Shown: positions 47,708 to 57,550, counted from the first letter of the stretch. The stretch is 64,000 nt of DNA from Pseudomonadota bacterium (GCA_037200975.1 JBBCGI010000001.1:3313501-3377500); one strand, 5' to 3'. Program-made: numbers and translations. Notes: generated from the letters alone by a model not told the origin.

Positions 47708-48196
47708 GTGCCACTACGACGCAATAGAGTTCGCTTGTCAGGCGTATTGCTGGGATTCATCGCCTTGCGGGCGAGCTTGCCGGCTGCCGCGGCCGATGGG
47801 TTATGCCCGCCGCTACAGGAATTCGTCGCATCGGTGAAGCCGGGCGAAACCCGGGTGCTCAAGTTCCATACGATCTGGGGCAGCAATTTCAAGGATCGGG
47901 ATGGACAGGCAGCCGGCGCGAAACGCTGCGATTTCGGCGACTACGAACTGGCGAAGTCGGTCTGCAAGTACCTCATGGATTCCGGATCCGTCGATTCCCC
48001 CGGATTCAACGCCAAGGCGGTCATCAGCTGCGTTTCCCCGAAGACACGATTTGCCGCGGGGACCAAGCTCGGTGCCATCTCGTTCCAGATGACCGTGGAG
48101 ACGGATTTGCGCGGCAGTCTCGTGGGCGTCGCATTGAAGGAGGATGAGCAGTTGGGTGGCGTGGTGTTGTCGATCTCCGTAACCGGAAACCAGTGA
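47708..48196 (+). CDS. Secreted protein, unknown function
   Basis: GTG at 47708, preceded by GCGAGGAATTAAA, gives 162 residues; another in-frame GTG at 47687 is possible. A signal peptide (about 27 residues, ending PAAAA) precedes a Cys-containing domain (CPPLQEF, KRCDFG, SVCKYL, VISCVSP). Four Cys may form two disulfides in the periplasm. No family was recognised. Confidence 0.65.
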   Translation: MPLRRNRVRLSGVLLGFIALRASLPAAAADGLCPPLQEFVASVKPGETRVLKFHTIWGSNFKDRDGQAAGAKRCDFGDYELAKSVCKYLMDSGSVDSPGFNAKAVISCVSPKTRFAAGTKLGAISFQMTVETDLRGSLVGVALKEDEQLGGVVLSISVTGNQ

Positions 48197-48214
48197 GCAC
48201 CCGCATCAACGTAC

Positions 48215-48949
48215 TCAGATCATCCAGCCGCCGTCGATCACGTGAATCTGGCCCGTCGTGAATCCTGATTCATCGCTCGCCAGGTGCAACGCGAGCGCTG
48301 CTATCTCGTCCGGCCTGCCAAGACGCCCCATCGGTTGTCGCGCTTCGAATTCCGCGCGCGCCTTCGCATAGTCGCCAGACGCATGCAGGCGCGATTGCAG
48401 GGATGGGGTGTCCACGGTACCGGGGCAGATGGCATTGCATCGTACTCCCTGCGCGACGAAATCCGCCGCCACCGATTTAGTTAGCCCGATCACGGCGGCC
48501 TTCGTGGTGCCATACGCGCAGCGATCCGGCACGCCGGTGATCGAGCTCGCCACCGATGACATGTTGATGATCGAACCCTTGCGTGCCTCGATCATGCCCG
48601 GCAGGAAGGCGCGGATCATGTGATACATCGAGTTCACGTTGAGATCGAAGGCGGCGCTCCACTTGTCAGGATCCACCGTAAGCACGGTTCCGCCGGGCAC
48701 GGAGCCCGCGCAGTTGAACAACACATCGATGCGGCCGACGTTCTTGGCGAACACGGCAATCGCGGCTGGGTTGCGCACATCCAGCACCTGTGCCTCACAA
48801 CCCGCGACCGATTGCAGCGCCTTCGCATCGATGTCCGCGGCGACCACGCGCGCCCCCGCGCGCGCAAACGCCTCCGCGCTCGCACGACCGATGCCGGAGC
48901 CGGCCGCCGTAACCACGGCGATTTTCCCGGAGAGCCGCTTAGATTCCAT
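48215..48949 (-). CDS. SDR dehydrogenase, probable 2-keto-3-deoxy-L-fuconate dehydrogenase
   Basis: The 244-residue short-chain dehydrogenase has the nucleotide loop TAAGSGIGRA, the NCAG strand, catalytic Ser in INMSSVASS and the YxxxK motif as YGTTK. It closes an operon of fucose-type genes, so it is most simply the NAD-dependent 2-keto-3-deoxy-L-fuconate 4-dehydrogenase of the oxidative L-fucose pathway. The function rests on context; the family alone says only alcohol dehydrogenase. It overlaps the lactonase gene by 11 bases. Confidence 0.82.
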   Translation of the reverse strand: MESKRLSGKIAVVTAAGSGIGRASAEAFARAGARVVAADIDAKALQSVAGCEAQVLDVRNPAAIAVFAKNVGRIDVLFNCAGSVPGGTVLTVDPDKWSAAFDLNVNSMYHMIRAFLPGMIEARKGSIINMSSVASSITGVPDRCAYGTTKAAVIGLTKSVAADFVAQGVRCNAICPGTVDTPSLQSRLHASGDYAKARAEFEARQPMGRLGRPDEIAALALHLASDESGFTTGQIHVIDGGWMI

Positions 48950-49766
48950 AAGTTCTCCGTGCCACCGCCGATTGAACCTGCTCGCGTTCCGCGAAGCTCA
49001 GGCGGTTGATGAGGATGCCACTCACGCTGTGCCAGTCTTCATATGAACACACCAGCTCGCATACGGGCCAGTCGCTGCCCCACATGAGGCGCTTCGGTCC
49101 GAAGTTTTCGAACAGGTGATCCAGACATTCGACGAAGGTTGGCGCATCGGCCTTTCCGGCCTCGGTGACGAGGCCGGATATCTTGCACACGACTTCGCTT
49201 TGCGCAGCCAGCGCGGCGATCTCGCGTTTCCAGGTTTCGATGTCGCCGGTGGCGAGCGGTGGTTTGGCCGCGTGATCCAGCACGGTGGTGAGATCGGGAT
49301 AACGCGCGGTAAGTTCGCGCAGTGCGGGCAGGTGCTGCTGTTTGATCAGCGCATCGAACACGAGACCGTGGTCGATGATGGCCTCGAACACCGGGTCGAA
49401 CTCCTGGCGCAGCATCCATCCGGTGTCGGGAATGTCCTGGAGCATCGGCCGCAAGCCGACGACGTTCAAGTCGGCCGCGAGCTCGCCGATCGCATCGACG
49501 GCGTTGGGGTTCTCGAAATCCACCCATCCCACGACTCCCGCGATGAACGAATGTTCGCGCGCGAGTTGCTGCAGGAAACGGGTCTCCGCGGCGGTCGGCG
49601 CCGCCTGCACGACGATGGTCGAGCCGACGCCGGCGCGTGCGAGTTTTGGGGCGAGATCCGCGGGCAAGTAGTCCTTGTAGATAGGCCGCAACGCGGGCGT
49701 CAGCCAGCCATAGTCGCCGCGGTCCAGGCGCCAGAAGTGCTGATGGCTGTCGACGATGGGATTCAC
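48939..49766 (-). CDS. Amidohydrolase, probable L-fuconolactonase
   Basis: The 275-residue protein is of the COG3618 amidohydrolase group: VDSHQHFW near the N-terminus (metal-binding HxH), a central VLDHAAKPPL with conserved His, and MWGSDWPVC with the catalytic Asp. Members hydrolyse sugar lactones such as L-fuconolactone. It would act after the aldo/keto reductase oxidises L-fucose to the lactone. Its ATG overlaps the reductase stop (ATGA). Confidence 0.82.
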   Translation of the reverse strand: MNPIVDSHQHFWRLDRGDYGWLTPALRPIYKDYLPADLAPKLARAGVGSTIVVQAAPTAAETRFLQQLAREHSFIAGVVGWVDFENPNAVDAIGELAADLNVVGLRPMLQDIPDTGWMLRQEFDPVFEAIIDHGLVFDALIKQQHLPALRELTARYPDLTTVLDHAAKPPLATGDIETWKREIAALAAQSEVVCKISGLVTEAGKADAPTFVECLDHLFENFGPKRLMWGSDWPVCELVCSYEDWHSVSGILINRLSFAEREQVQSAVARRTYGI

Positions 49767-50791
49767 ACTGGCAGTGGCGCGCGAGCATCGACCAGACCGC
49801 GATCGCGCAGGGCGCGCCAGAACCCGGCTGGAATCTCATGGGCGAACATCGCCGCGCAGTTGCGCGCCTCTGCGCCATTGACGCAGCCGGCCACCACACT
49901 GACGACACTCGGATGCGCGAGCGGGAATTGCAGCGCGGCCGCCTGCAAGGGCACGGAGAACTCCCCACACACGGCTTCGAGCTTGCGCACGCGCTCGAGG
50001 ACCGCCTCGGGCACCGCCGCATAGTTGTAATGTGCGTTGTTGCCGGCTCGAGAGCCCGCCGCGAGAATTCCCGAGTTGAAAGGTCCGCCGCAGATGATCG
50101 ACACCCCGCGCGCGGCGCACAACGGCAGTAATTCCGTGAGCGCCGGCTGCTCCAGCAACGTGTAGCGGCCCGCGAGCAGGATGCAATCGAGCTCGCAGTG
50201 TTGTAGTAGCTCCACGCAGACTTCCGCTTCGTTCACGCCCAATCCGATGGCGCGGACCGTGCCGGCGGCGCGCAAGTCCTGCATGGCGCGATAACCGCCC
50301 GTCAGGAATTCGCTGACGCGCGTTGCATGCGCATCGCCGTGCGTGAGGCGGCCGATGTCGTGGCACAGCAGAATGTCCAGGCGCGCGACGCCGAGACGCT
50401 CGAGGCTTTGGGCGTGCGAATCCATCACCGCTTCGTAGCTGTAATCGAACACGGGCGCGAACGGGCGCGCGGAGAAATATCCTTCGCGCCCTACACCGGC
50501 ATTCTGTGGCCCGGTGGGCACGAGTCGGCGCCCGACCTTGGTGGAGATCACGGGCGGGGGCAGAGCGCCGCTCAGGGCATTGCCGACACGTAGTTCGCTC
50601 AATCCAAAGCCGTAAAACGGCGCCGTGTCGAAATAACGCACGCCGGAGGCGAAGGATTCGTGCACGGCGTCGAGGGCGTCTTTTTCAGGGAGCTCGCGAT
50701 ACAAATTGCCGATACCGGCGCCACCGAAGCCGAGCACGCTGACTTCGAGGCCGGTTCGGCCGATCCCGCGTTTTGCCAGCCCACCCTTCAC
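49763..50791 (-). CDS. Aldo/keto reductase, probable L-fucose dehydrogenase
   Basis: The GTG at 50791 overlaps the transporter stop and gives 342 residues (GLAKRGIGRTGLEVSVLGFG near the start). The catalytic tetrad is visible: Asp and Tyr in RYFDTAPFYGFG, Lys in VISTKVGR and His in ILLCHDIG. The family includes D-threo-aldose 1-dehydrogenase/L-fucose dehydrogenase, fitting the operon. A longer open frame upstream of 50791 is antisense noise in the transporter gene and is not coding. Confidence 0.82.
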   Translation of the reverse strand: MKGGLAKRGIGRTGLEVSVLGFGGAGIGNLYRELPEKDALDAVHESFASGVRYFDTAPFYGFGLSELRVGNALSGALPPPVISTKVGRRLVPTGPQNAGVGREGYFSARPFAPVFDYSYEAVMDSHAQSLERLGVARLDILLCHDIGRLTHGDAHATRVSEFLTGGYRAMQDLRAAGTVRAIGLGVNEAEVCVELLQHCELDCILLAGRYTLLEQPALTELLPLCAARGVSIICGGPFNSGILAAGSRAGNNAHYNYAAVPEAVLERVRKLEAVCGEFSVPLQAAALQFPLAHPSVVSVVAGCVNGAEARNCAAMFAHEIPAGFWRALRDRGLVDARAPLPV

Positions 50792-52068
50792 GATGCCGCG
50801 CTCACGCGCCTGCTGTCCCGATCGCGGCGCGAAACCCACGCGAACACGAACACGATGGCGAAGCAGAACGCCGGAACGACATACGCCGCGTTGATCGACG
50901 TCTCGCGCGAGATCCAGCCCATGATGGCCGTGAACACGGCGCCGCCGATGATGGCCATGACGAGAAACGCGGAGCCGGACTTCGTGTGTTCGCCGAGGCC
51001 GCGCAGGCTCATCGTGAAGATGGTCGGAAACATGATCGACATGAAGAAGCTGGAAGCGATCAGGGCGGTGAGGCCGGCGTGCCCGCCCAAACCGGCCGCT
51101 GCCAGGCACAACACCACGTTGATCGCGGCGAACGCCGCCAGCAACTTCGCGGGGTTCAGCCGCGACATCAACGCTGTGCCGATGAATCGGCCGGCGAAGA
51201 AGATCGCGAAAGAGATAGGCAGCCAGTGCACCGCCTGTTTTTCCAGCGTTCCCGGGAAGTTGAACTGGGTGTATCGGATCAGAAAACTCCAGACGCCGAC
51301 CTGCGCGCCGACATACGCGAACTGGGCGAACACGCCGAGCCAGTAACGCGGGAATTTCGTCAGGCCGCCGAAGCCTCCTTCGGAACCGCGTGGCTGGTCG
51401 ACCGGCGGGAACTTCACGACGGCAACCAGCGCCGCCCAGGACAACACGATCGCCGCGATGATGATGTAGGGTAGTTTGACCGCGGCGAGCTCGGATGTAC
51501 GGAAAGCCGCCAGCGCATCCGTTGTCATGGCCTGCAGCTGTTCCGGCGTGAAAAACACGTCCGAAAAGATGAGCAGGCCGCCGATGAACGAGCCGGACAT
51601 CGTGCCGACCGGGTTGAACATCTGCGCGAAGTTCAGGCGCTGATCGGCAGTCGCCGCCGGCCCCATGACCGCGATCAGTGGGTTCGCGGAGGTTTCCAGG
51701 AACGCGCAGCCGCTCGCGATGATGTAGAGCGCGATGAGAAAGCCGTAGTACTCGCTGGCGTGTGTCGCGGGCAGGAAAAGCAGGGCGCCCGCGCCGTACA
51801 GGCACAAACCCAGCAATACCGCCGCGCGATATCCGAAGCGCCGCATGAACAGCGAGGCAGGAATCGCGAAGCAGAAGTAGCCGAAGTAGAACGCCGATTG
51901 CACGAGGCTCGAGCCGAGGTCATCGAGCTGGAACGCCTTGCGGAACTGCGGGATGAGCACGTCATTGAGGCTGTTCGCGACACCCCACATGAAGAACAGT
52001 CCGACGATGAGTACCGTTCCCGTCAGGTACCCCGGCGTGATCAGTGCGCGTTTCGCGGGTTCACTCAT
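50788..52068 (-). CDS. fucP: L-fucose:proton symporter (FucP-type MFS)
   Basis: The 426-residue protein has twelve hydrophobic segments. Key FucP residues are present: the Asp in NSLNDVLIPQF (E. coli Asp46) and the Glu in AFLETSANPLI (Glu135), both essential for proton coupling in FucP. It brings L-fucose (or a related 6-deoxy sugar) into the cytoplasm. It overlaps the iclR stop by four bases and the reductase start by four bases. Confidence 0.88.
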   Translation of the reverse strand: MSEPAKRALITPGYLTGTVLIVGLFFMWGVANSLNDVLIPQFRKAFQLDDLGSSLVQSAFYFGYFCFAIPASLFMRRFGYRAAVLLGLCLYGAGALLFLPATHASEYYGFLIALYIIASGCAFLETSANPLIAVMGPAATADQRLNFAQMFNPVGTMSGSFIGGLLIFSDVFFTPEQLQAMTTDALAAFRTSELAAVKLPYIIIAAIVLSWAALVAVVKFPPVDQPRGSEGGFGGLTKFPRYWLGVFAQFAYVGAQVGVWSFLIRYTQFNFPGTLEKQAVHWLPISFAIFFAGRFIGTALMSRLNPAKLLAAFAAINVVLCLAAAGLGGHAGLTALIASSFFMSIMFPTIFTMSLRGLGEHTKSGSAFLVMAIIGGAVFTAIMGWISRETSINAAYVVPAFCFAIVFVFAWVSRRDRDSRRVSAAS

Positions 52069-52865
52069 GGCAGATCTCCGTGTACGACTTCATTCGAGAT
52101 CTGAAGTGCCGCGGCACGCACGTACTCCACCGACGGCTGCATCTCCATGACCAACGGGTTGCAGTGCACGAACGGCACGGTCAACGCGGCGACGGCGATG
52201 TCGCCGCGCAGGATGGGTGCAGACAGATCGACGATGCCGCGCACGAAATCCGAGTCCGCTTCGTGGTGGCCGCGTTCGCGCACGGCATTCGCGCGCGCCA
52301 CGAAATTGTCGGCTTCTTCACCCTTCAGCCGGCAGCGCTTGAGCCAGGCGTGGCGCACGTCGTCATTTTGATAGGCAAACAACACCAGACCCGAGGCGGC
52401 GCGCACGATTTCGCGCCGATAGCCGATGCGCACCGAGAAACCCAGATCGCCGGGACGTTCGATGCGCGTGATCACGACGATCTGGTCTTCCGATGCCACC
52501 GCAACGTGACAGGACTGACCGATGTCATGCGCGAGTTTGCGCATGATCGGCAGCGCGGTTTCGACCAGCGATCGCACCGGCGCCTGCGCCATCGCGAGGG
52601 CGAACAACTTGTTGGTCAGCACGTAGCCGGAGCCGTTTTCGGCCGTGGTGATGAATCCCTTGAATTCCAGCACCTGCAGCATGCGGAACAATTCGCCCGA
52701 TGAGCGGCCCAGGCGTTGCGAGATGGTGGAGAGGTTCAGCGGGGACTTGTCAGCGGCGAGCAGCTCGATGACGTCGAGACCTTTCTCGAGCGCCGGCGCG
52801 CGGTAACGACTGATGCGGGAGTTGGGGTCGGCGGCGCTGTACGGTGGGCCCGATTTGGTGGTCAT
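52065..52865 (-). CDS. IclR-family transcriptional regulator
   Basis: The 266-residue protein has an N-terminal winged helix (LNLSTISQRLGRSSGELFRML, cited in part) and the IclR effector domain with GQSCHVAVASEDQIVVI and AASGLVLFA. It is the first gene of the fucose operon, so it probably controls its own transcript and perhaps the divergent GH31 gene. Its effector is presumed to be a pathway intermediate. Confidence 0.87.
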   Translation of the reverse strand: MTTKSGPPYSAADPNSRISRYRAPALEKGLDVIELLAADKSPLNLSTISQRLGRSSGELFRMLQVLEFKGFITTAENGSGYVLTNKLFALAMAQAPVRSLVETALPIMRKLAHDIGQSCHVAVASEDQIVVITRIERPGDLGFSVRIGYRREIVRAASGLVLFAYQNDDVRHAWLKRCRLKGEEADNFVARANAVRERGHHEADSDFVRGIVDLSAPILRGDIAVAALTVPFVHCNPLVMEMQPSVEYVRAAALQISNEVVHGDLP

Positions 52866-53089
52866 TGTTTGCTTTTTTCTATTGGTACTGACCGGCGAGG
52901 GACTCTGCTCATAGCCGGTTGCCCGTTGAGCGCCGTCGCATCGACGCGCTCACTAGAAACCGCTTGATCCTGGCTTTTCATTACAGCATTGTTCTTTTAC
53001 TCGAAAAATCATAACCGGAATCGAGCCGTTGGCAATCTTTGCCGGGGCCTGACGACTGCCCCGCAACGACGAGCCAGTACGAGGAATCG
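52866..53089. other. Divergent intergenic region, iclR / GH31
   Basis: This 224-base gap should hold the promoters of the fucose operon and the GH31 gene. It has AT-rich patches near 52866-52888 and 52980-53020, but no operator palindrome or promoter pair good enough to mark. Confidence 0.4.
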
Positions 53090-55921
53090 ATGAAATTTCT
53101 GACGACACTGTTCGCTGCAGTGCTGCTTGCCGCGTGCACGGTCAGCACGAGCGAGGGCACGTATGCCCAGTACGAACGCGGTGTGATCGTCACGCCGTCG
53201 TCAGGCGCCGCAAAACGCGTGCAGCTGCTGGTGATTTCCGCCGGTATCGTGGAGGTCACCGCGGTGCCCGGCGAGGATATCGTCCTGCCGGTGAGCGTGA
53301 TGGTGACGAAAGCGCCGGCCGGCAAACCCGACTTCAGAGTGGCCAGGTACGACGGAGAGATCACGCTCGCAACCGCAAAGCTGATCGCACACGTCTCGCT
53401 CGTGACCGGCGCGGTGACATTCACCGGTCCCGACGGCGAGCCGCTGCTCGAAGAGGTGCCCGTGCGCACGTTGGGCTCTGGTGTGTCGCAGCGTTTCAAT
53501 CCGGGCTCCGACGAAGCGTTCTTCGGCCTGGGTCAGCATCAGAACGCGCAGATGAACCTCAACGGTGAAGACGTCGAGATCGCGCAGCACAACATGGATA
53601 TCGGTGTGCCATTCGTGGTTTCGAGCCGCAACTACGGCGTGTTGTGGGACAACAATTCGATCACGCGCTTTGGCAATCCGAAGCCCTACGGTCTCGCGTC
53701 GCGCGACCTGATCATTCGCGACGCGACGGGCAAGGAGGGCGGCTTCACTGCGAGATATTCCATCGGCGGCATGCAGCAGCTTGAGCGCGTCGAGAAGGAC
53801 GTCAACTATCAGTACATCCGCGATCGGGCGGCGTGGCCGAAGGAGCTGCTGACGGGCAAGGAACCGCGGGTCGGCGCGCCGGCCAGCATTCTTCCCGACC
53901 AGTCGGTGACGTGGGAAGGCACGGTCGAATCCGCGATCGGCGGCCACCACAAGTTCCAGCTCTACGGCAGCAGCTACTTCAAGGTGTTCGTCGACGACAA
54001 GCTGGTGCTCGATCGCTGGCGCCAGAACTGGGCCGCCTGGTATCACAACTTCGCCATCGAGCTTTCAGCCGGCAAACCCGCGAAAGTGAGGATCGAGTGG
54101 ATTCCGAATGACGGCTACATCGCGTTGCTGCACAACGATCCGTTGCCGGATGCGGAGAGGCACTCGCTGACGTTCACGTCGGAAACCGGCGCCGCGATCG
54201 ACTACTACTTCATCGTCGGCAATTCGCCGGACGAAGTGATAGCAGGTTATCGGACGATCACCGGCAAGGCGGTGATGCTGCCGCGCTGGGCGTACGGCTT
54301 CTGGCAGAGCCGCCAGCGTTACACGACGCAGACAGAGTTGCTGGATGTGGCGGCGGAATACCGCAAGCGCAGGATTCCGCTCGACAACATCGTGTTGGAC
54401 TGGTTTTACTGGAAAGAGGACCAGTGGGGTTCGCACGAATTCGATCCGGCGCGGTTTCCAGATCCGAAGGGGATGATAGACAGGCTGCACGCACAGAACG
54501 TGCGTTTCATGATTTCGGTGTGGCCGAAGTTCTATCCGGCTACGGCTAACTACAAGGAGCTGGATGCCGCGGGTTTCATGTACCACGGCAACATCGAGGC
54601 GGGCGCGAAGGACTGGGTAGGTCCGGGTTATGCCTCGTCGTTCTACGATCCGTATTCCAAGCGCGCACGCGACCTGTACTGGCGCCAGATCGACCGGAAG
54701 CTGAACGTGCTCGGCGTCGACGCGTGGTGGATGGATGCTACCGAACCCGATCCGCATTCGAATCTCGACATCGATTCGATCAAGGCGCGAATCGGTCCGA
54801 CGGCGCAGGGGCCGGCGGACCAGTACTTCAACACCTATGCGCTAGTCCACACCGAAGGCGTGTACCGCGGCTCGCGCGAATCGGACCCGGACAAACGCCT
54901 GTTCATCCTCACGCGCTCGGGCAATGCCGGAATCCAGCGCAATGCATCCGCGGTGTGGAGCGGCGACATCGCGTCCCGTTGGGACGATCTTTACAACCAG
55001 ATATCCGCCGGTGTGAGCATCGGATATTCGGGCTTGCCCAACTGGACGTTCGACATCGGCGGCTTCGCGAACGAGGCGCGCTACAGCGCACGCCAGCCGA
55101 CGGCGGCGGATCTGGAAGAATGGCGCGAGATCAATCTGCGTTGGTTCCAGTTCGGCGCATTTGCGCCCCTGTTCCGCTCGCACGGCGAGTATCCGTTCCG
55201 CGAGATCTTCAATCTTGCGCCGCAAGGGTCGGAGGTTTACGACAGCCTCGTGTGGCACGACAAGCTGCGTTATCGCCTGCTGCCATATACGTACACCTCG
55301 GCCGCGGATACTTTCCATCGCGACGGCACCATCATGCGCGGCCTGACGATGGACTTCATGAACGACAGGCGGGCGCGCGAAGTGCGCGACGAATATTTGT
55401 TCGGCAAGGCTTTCCTGGTGGCGCCGGTGCACGAATTCCGCGCGCGTGCCCGCGCTGTCTATCTACCCGCCGGCGCCGACTGGTACGACTTTCATACCGG
55501 GACGCTGAGCAGGGGCGGGCAGACGTTGACTGCCGCGGCGCCTCTCGATCGCATGCCACTGTTCGTGCGCGCGGGGTCGATTGTGCCGGTGGGCCCGGAC
55601 ATCCAGCACACCGCCGAAAAGCCCGGCGCGCCGCTCACGTTGTTCGTGTTCACCGGTGCCGATGGCAGCTTCGAACTGTACGAAGACGACGGCGTGAGCT
55701 ATGGGTATGAGAGGGGCGAGTTTTCGCGCCTTCCGATGCGGTATGACGCGGCGCAGGGCACGTTGACGATCGGCTATCGTGCCGGCAGTTACCCCGGCAT
55801 GGCCGAAGCGCGCACCTTCAATGTGCGCTGGATAAAGGCAGGCGCCGCTCCACCGGCTGATCTCGATGCGAAGCCCGATGCGACGATCCAGTACATGGGC
55901 ACCCCCGTGACGGTGAACTAG
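53090..55921 (+). CDS. GH31 alpha-xylosidase-like lipoprotein with PA14 insert
   Basis: ATG at 53090, preceded by GAGGA, gives 943 residues with lipoprotein signal MKFLTTLFAAVLLAAC. An N-terminal GH31 beta-domain (FFGLGQH) is interrupted near residues 240-360 by a PA14-like domain (SVTWEGTVESAIGGHHKFQL). The catalytic barrel has the nucleophile Asp in WWMDATEPDPH and the acid/base Asp in VWSGDIASRWD. The layout resembles Cellvibrio Xyl31A, an outer-membrane alpha-xylosidase that trims xyloglucan oligosaccharides. Specificity for xylose is inferred from the PA14 layout; alpha-glucosidase is the alternative. An in-frame ATG 17 codons upstream is less likely. Confidence 0.85.
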   Translation: MKFLTTLFAAVLLAACTVSTSEGTYAQYERGVIVTPSSGAAKRVQLLVISAGIVEVTAVPGEDIVLPVSVMVTKAPAGKPDFRVARYDGEITLATAKLIAHVSLVTGAVTFTGPDGEPLLEEVPVRTLGSGVSQRFNPGSDEAFFGLGQHQNAQMNLNGEDVEIAQHNMDIGVPFVVSSRNYGVLWDNNSITRFGNPKPYGLASRDLIIRDATGKEGGFTARYSIGGMQQLERVEKDVNYQYIRDRAAWPKELLTGKEPRVGAPASILPDQSVTWEGTVESAIGGHHKFQLYGSSYFKVFVDDKLVLDRWRQNWAAWYHNFAIELSAGKPAKVRIEWIPNDGYIALLHNDPLPDAERHSLTFTSETGAAIDYYFIVGNSPDEVIAGYRTITGKAVMLPRWAYGFWQSRQRYTTQTELLDVAAEYRKRRIPLDNIVLDWFYWKEDQWGSHEFDPARFPDPKGMIDRLHAQNVRFMISVWPKFYPATANYKELDAAGFMYHGNIEAGAKDWVGPGYASSFYDPYSKRARDLYWRQIDRKLNVLGVDAWWMDATEPDPHSNLDIDSIKARIGPTAQGPADQYFNTYALVHTEGVYRGSRESDPDKRLFILTRSGNAGIQRNASAVWSGDIASRWDDLYNQISAGVSIGYSGLPNWTFDIGGFANEARYSARQPTAADLEEWREINLRWFQFGAFAPLFRSHGEYPFREIFNLAPQGSEVYDSLVWHDKLRYRLLPYTYTSAADTFHRDGTIMRGLTMDFMNDRRAREVRDEYLFGKAFLVAPVHEFRARARAVYLPAGADWYDFHTGTLSRGGQTLTAAAPLDRMPLFVRAGSIVPVGPDIQHTAEKPGAPLTLFVFTGADGSFELYEDDGVSYGYERGEFSRLPMRYDAAQGTLTIGYRAGSYPGMAEARTFNVRWIKAGAAPPADLDAKPDATIQYMGTPVTVN

Positions 55922-55926
55922 GAAGA

Positions 55927-56012
55927 GGTGCCGGGGTGCAATTCTCGTAATTGCGCCATCGCTTGGTCTCGAGCTTTGGTCAGCGCAATTACGAGAATTG
56001 CACCCCGGCACC
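55927..56012. repeat. Perfect 30-bp inverted repeat with 26-base loop
   Basis: Arms 55927-55956 and 55983-56012 are exact reverse complements; the outer part reads GGTGCCGGGGTGCAATTC. It lies between the GH31 and zwf genes. The outer motif GGTGCCGGG(G)TG is shared with the repeat at 80-142, while the inner sequences differ. It may terminate transcription or be a dispersed palindromic element. Confidence 0.85.
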
Positions 56013-56086
56013 ACTCTCTGCGCCACCGCTGTGGTAAAACTTCCGCCACGGGGGGTGTTCTCTACTAATAAGAAAGGGAGTGCGCC

Positions 56087-57550
56087 GTGGCGAAGGTTCC
56101 AGCGGGTGTGGGTCCGCGCTTTCCACAAGTCGTCGTGCTCGTGGGAGCGACTGGCGATCTCGCGCGCCGCAAGCTGATTCCGGGGTTGTTTCACCTCGCG
56201 AGCGCGGGATTCATCCCCGGCTGCCGCATCATCGGCGTGTCGCTCGACGAATTCGATGCCGAGGCGTTTCGCGGCTTCGCGCGCGAGGCGCTCAACGAAT
56301 TTTCCGCGCGCAAGGTCGGTGATGCCGACTGGAGCACGTTCGCAGGTTCCCTCGACTACGTTTCGCTCGCCGCCGGCCCCGCCGTGTTGGCCGACGCCGT
56401 GGCGCGCGCGGAGAAGTCGATCGGCACGGAAAGCCGGCGTTTGCATTACCTGAGCGTTCCGCCCAACGCCGCGCTCTCCGCGGTGCGCATGCTGGGCGAC
56501 GCGGGACTGGTGCAGAACTCGCGCGTCATCATGGAGAAGCCGTTCGGCACCGATCTGACCAGCGCGGTCGCGCTGAACGCCAAACTGCACGAAGTGTTCG
56601 CGGAGGAGCAGATCTTCCGCATCGATCATTTCCTCGGCAAGGAGCCCGCACAGAACATCCTCGCGTTCCGGTTCGCGAACGGTTTGTTCGAACCGATCTG
56701 GAATCGCAATTTCATCGACCACGTGCAGATAGACGTACCCGAAACGCTGGGTCTCGGCAAACGCTCGGCCTTCTACGAATCCACCGGTGCCTATCGCGAC
56801 ATGGTGGTCACGCACCTGTTCCAGATCCTGGGGTTCATGGCGATGGAGCCGCCCACGCACCTCGCGCCCAAGCCCATCAGCGAAGAGAAAAACAAGGTGT
56901 TTCGCAGCATGTTGCCGATCCAGCCCGCCGATGTGGTGCGCGGGCAGTACATCGGTTATCGCGGCGAGCAAGGCGTCAGCGCCGAGTCCGACACCGAGAC
57001 CTTCATCGCGATGAAGTGTTCGATCGACAACTGGCGCTGGGCCGGCGTGCCGTTCTATCTACGCACCGGCAAGAAGCTGGCCGAAGGGCAACGCATCATC
57101 TCGATCGCGTTCCGCGAGCCGCCGAAGAGCATGTTCCCCGAAGGATCCGGCATCGGCGCGCATGGACCCGATCACCTCACATTCGACCTGGCCGACGCCG
57201 CGCGCACGTCGCTGTCTTTTTACGGCAAACGGCCCGGGCCCGGCATGCGGCTCGACAAACACAGCCTGCAGTTCGCGATGAACGACACCGGCCAGATCAG
57301 CGATGTGCTCGAGGCGTACGAGCGCCTGATCCTCGACGCGATGCGCGGCGACCACACGCTGTTCACGACGGCGGAAGGCATCGAGCGCCTGTGGGAAGTC
57401 TCGGTGCCGTTGCTGGAAGCCCCACCGCCGGTGCGTTCGTACTCGGCGGGTTCCTGGGGACCCAATGCGATCCACCAACTGATCGCGCCGCACGCATGGC
57501 GGCTGCCGTTCGAGCGCACATGGCGCGACCCTAACAAGCAGGGCAGCTAG
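56087..57550 (+). CDS. zwf: Glucose-6-phosphate 1-dehydrogenase
   Basis: The 487-residue protein has the Rossmann loop VGATGDLARRKL near residue 19 and the active-site RIDHFLGKEPAQN with the catalytic His. It oxidises glucose-6-phosphate to 6-phosphogluconolactone using NADP, first step of the oxidative pentose phosphate and Entner-Doudoroff routes. The GTG start follows GGGAG. No pgl or edd gene is adjacent. Confidence 0.96.
   Translation: MAKVPAGVGPRFPQVVVLVGATGDLARRKLIPGLFHLASAGFIPGCRIIGVSLDEFDAEAFRGFAREALNEFSARKVGDADWSTFAGSLDYVSLAAGPAVLADAVARAEKSIGTESRRLHYLSVPPNAALSAVRMLGDAGLVQNSRVIMEKPFGTDLTSAVALNAKLHEVFAEEQIFRIDHFLGKEPAQNILAFRFANGLFEPIWNRNFIDHVQIDVPETLGLGKRSAFYESTGAYRDMVVTHLFQILGFMAMEPPTHLAPKPISEEKNKVFRSMLPIQPADVVRGQYIGYRGEQGVSAESDTETFIAMKCSIDNWRWAGVPFYLRTGKKLAEGQRIISIAFREPPKSMFPEGSGIGAHGPDHLTFDLADAARTSLSFYGKRPGPGMRLDKHSLQFAMNDTGQISDVLEAYERLILDAMRGDHTLFTTAEGIERLWEVSVPLLEAPPPVRSYSAGSWGPNAIHQLIAPHAWRLPFERTWRDPNKQGS

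Noticed and set aside
50792-51805. Upstream extension of the aldo/keto reductase frame
   Set aside because: It overlaps fucP in another frame and lacks any reductase similarity; the GTG at 50791 overlapping the fucP stop is the natural start.
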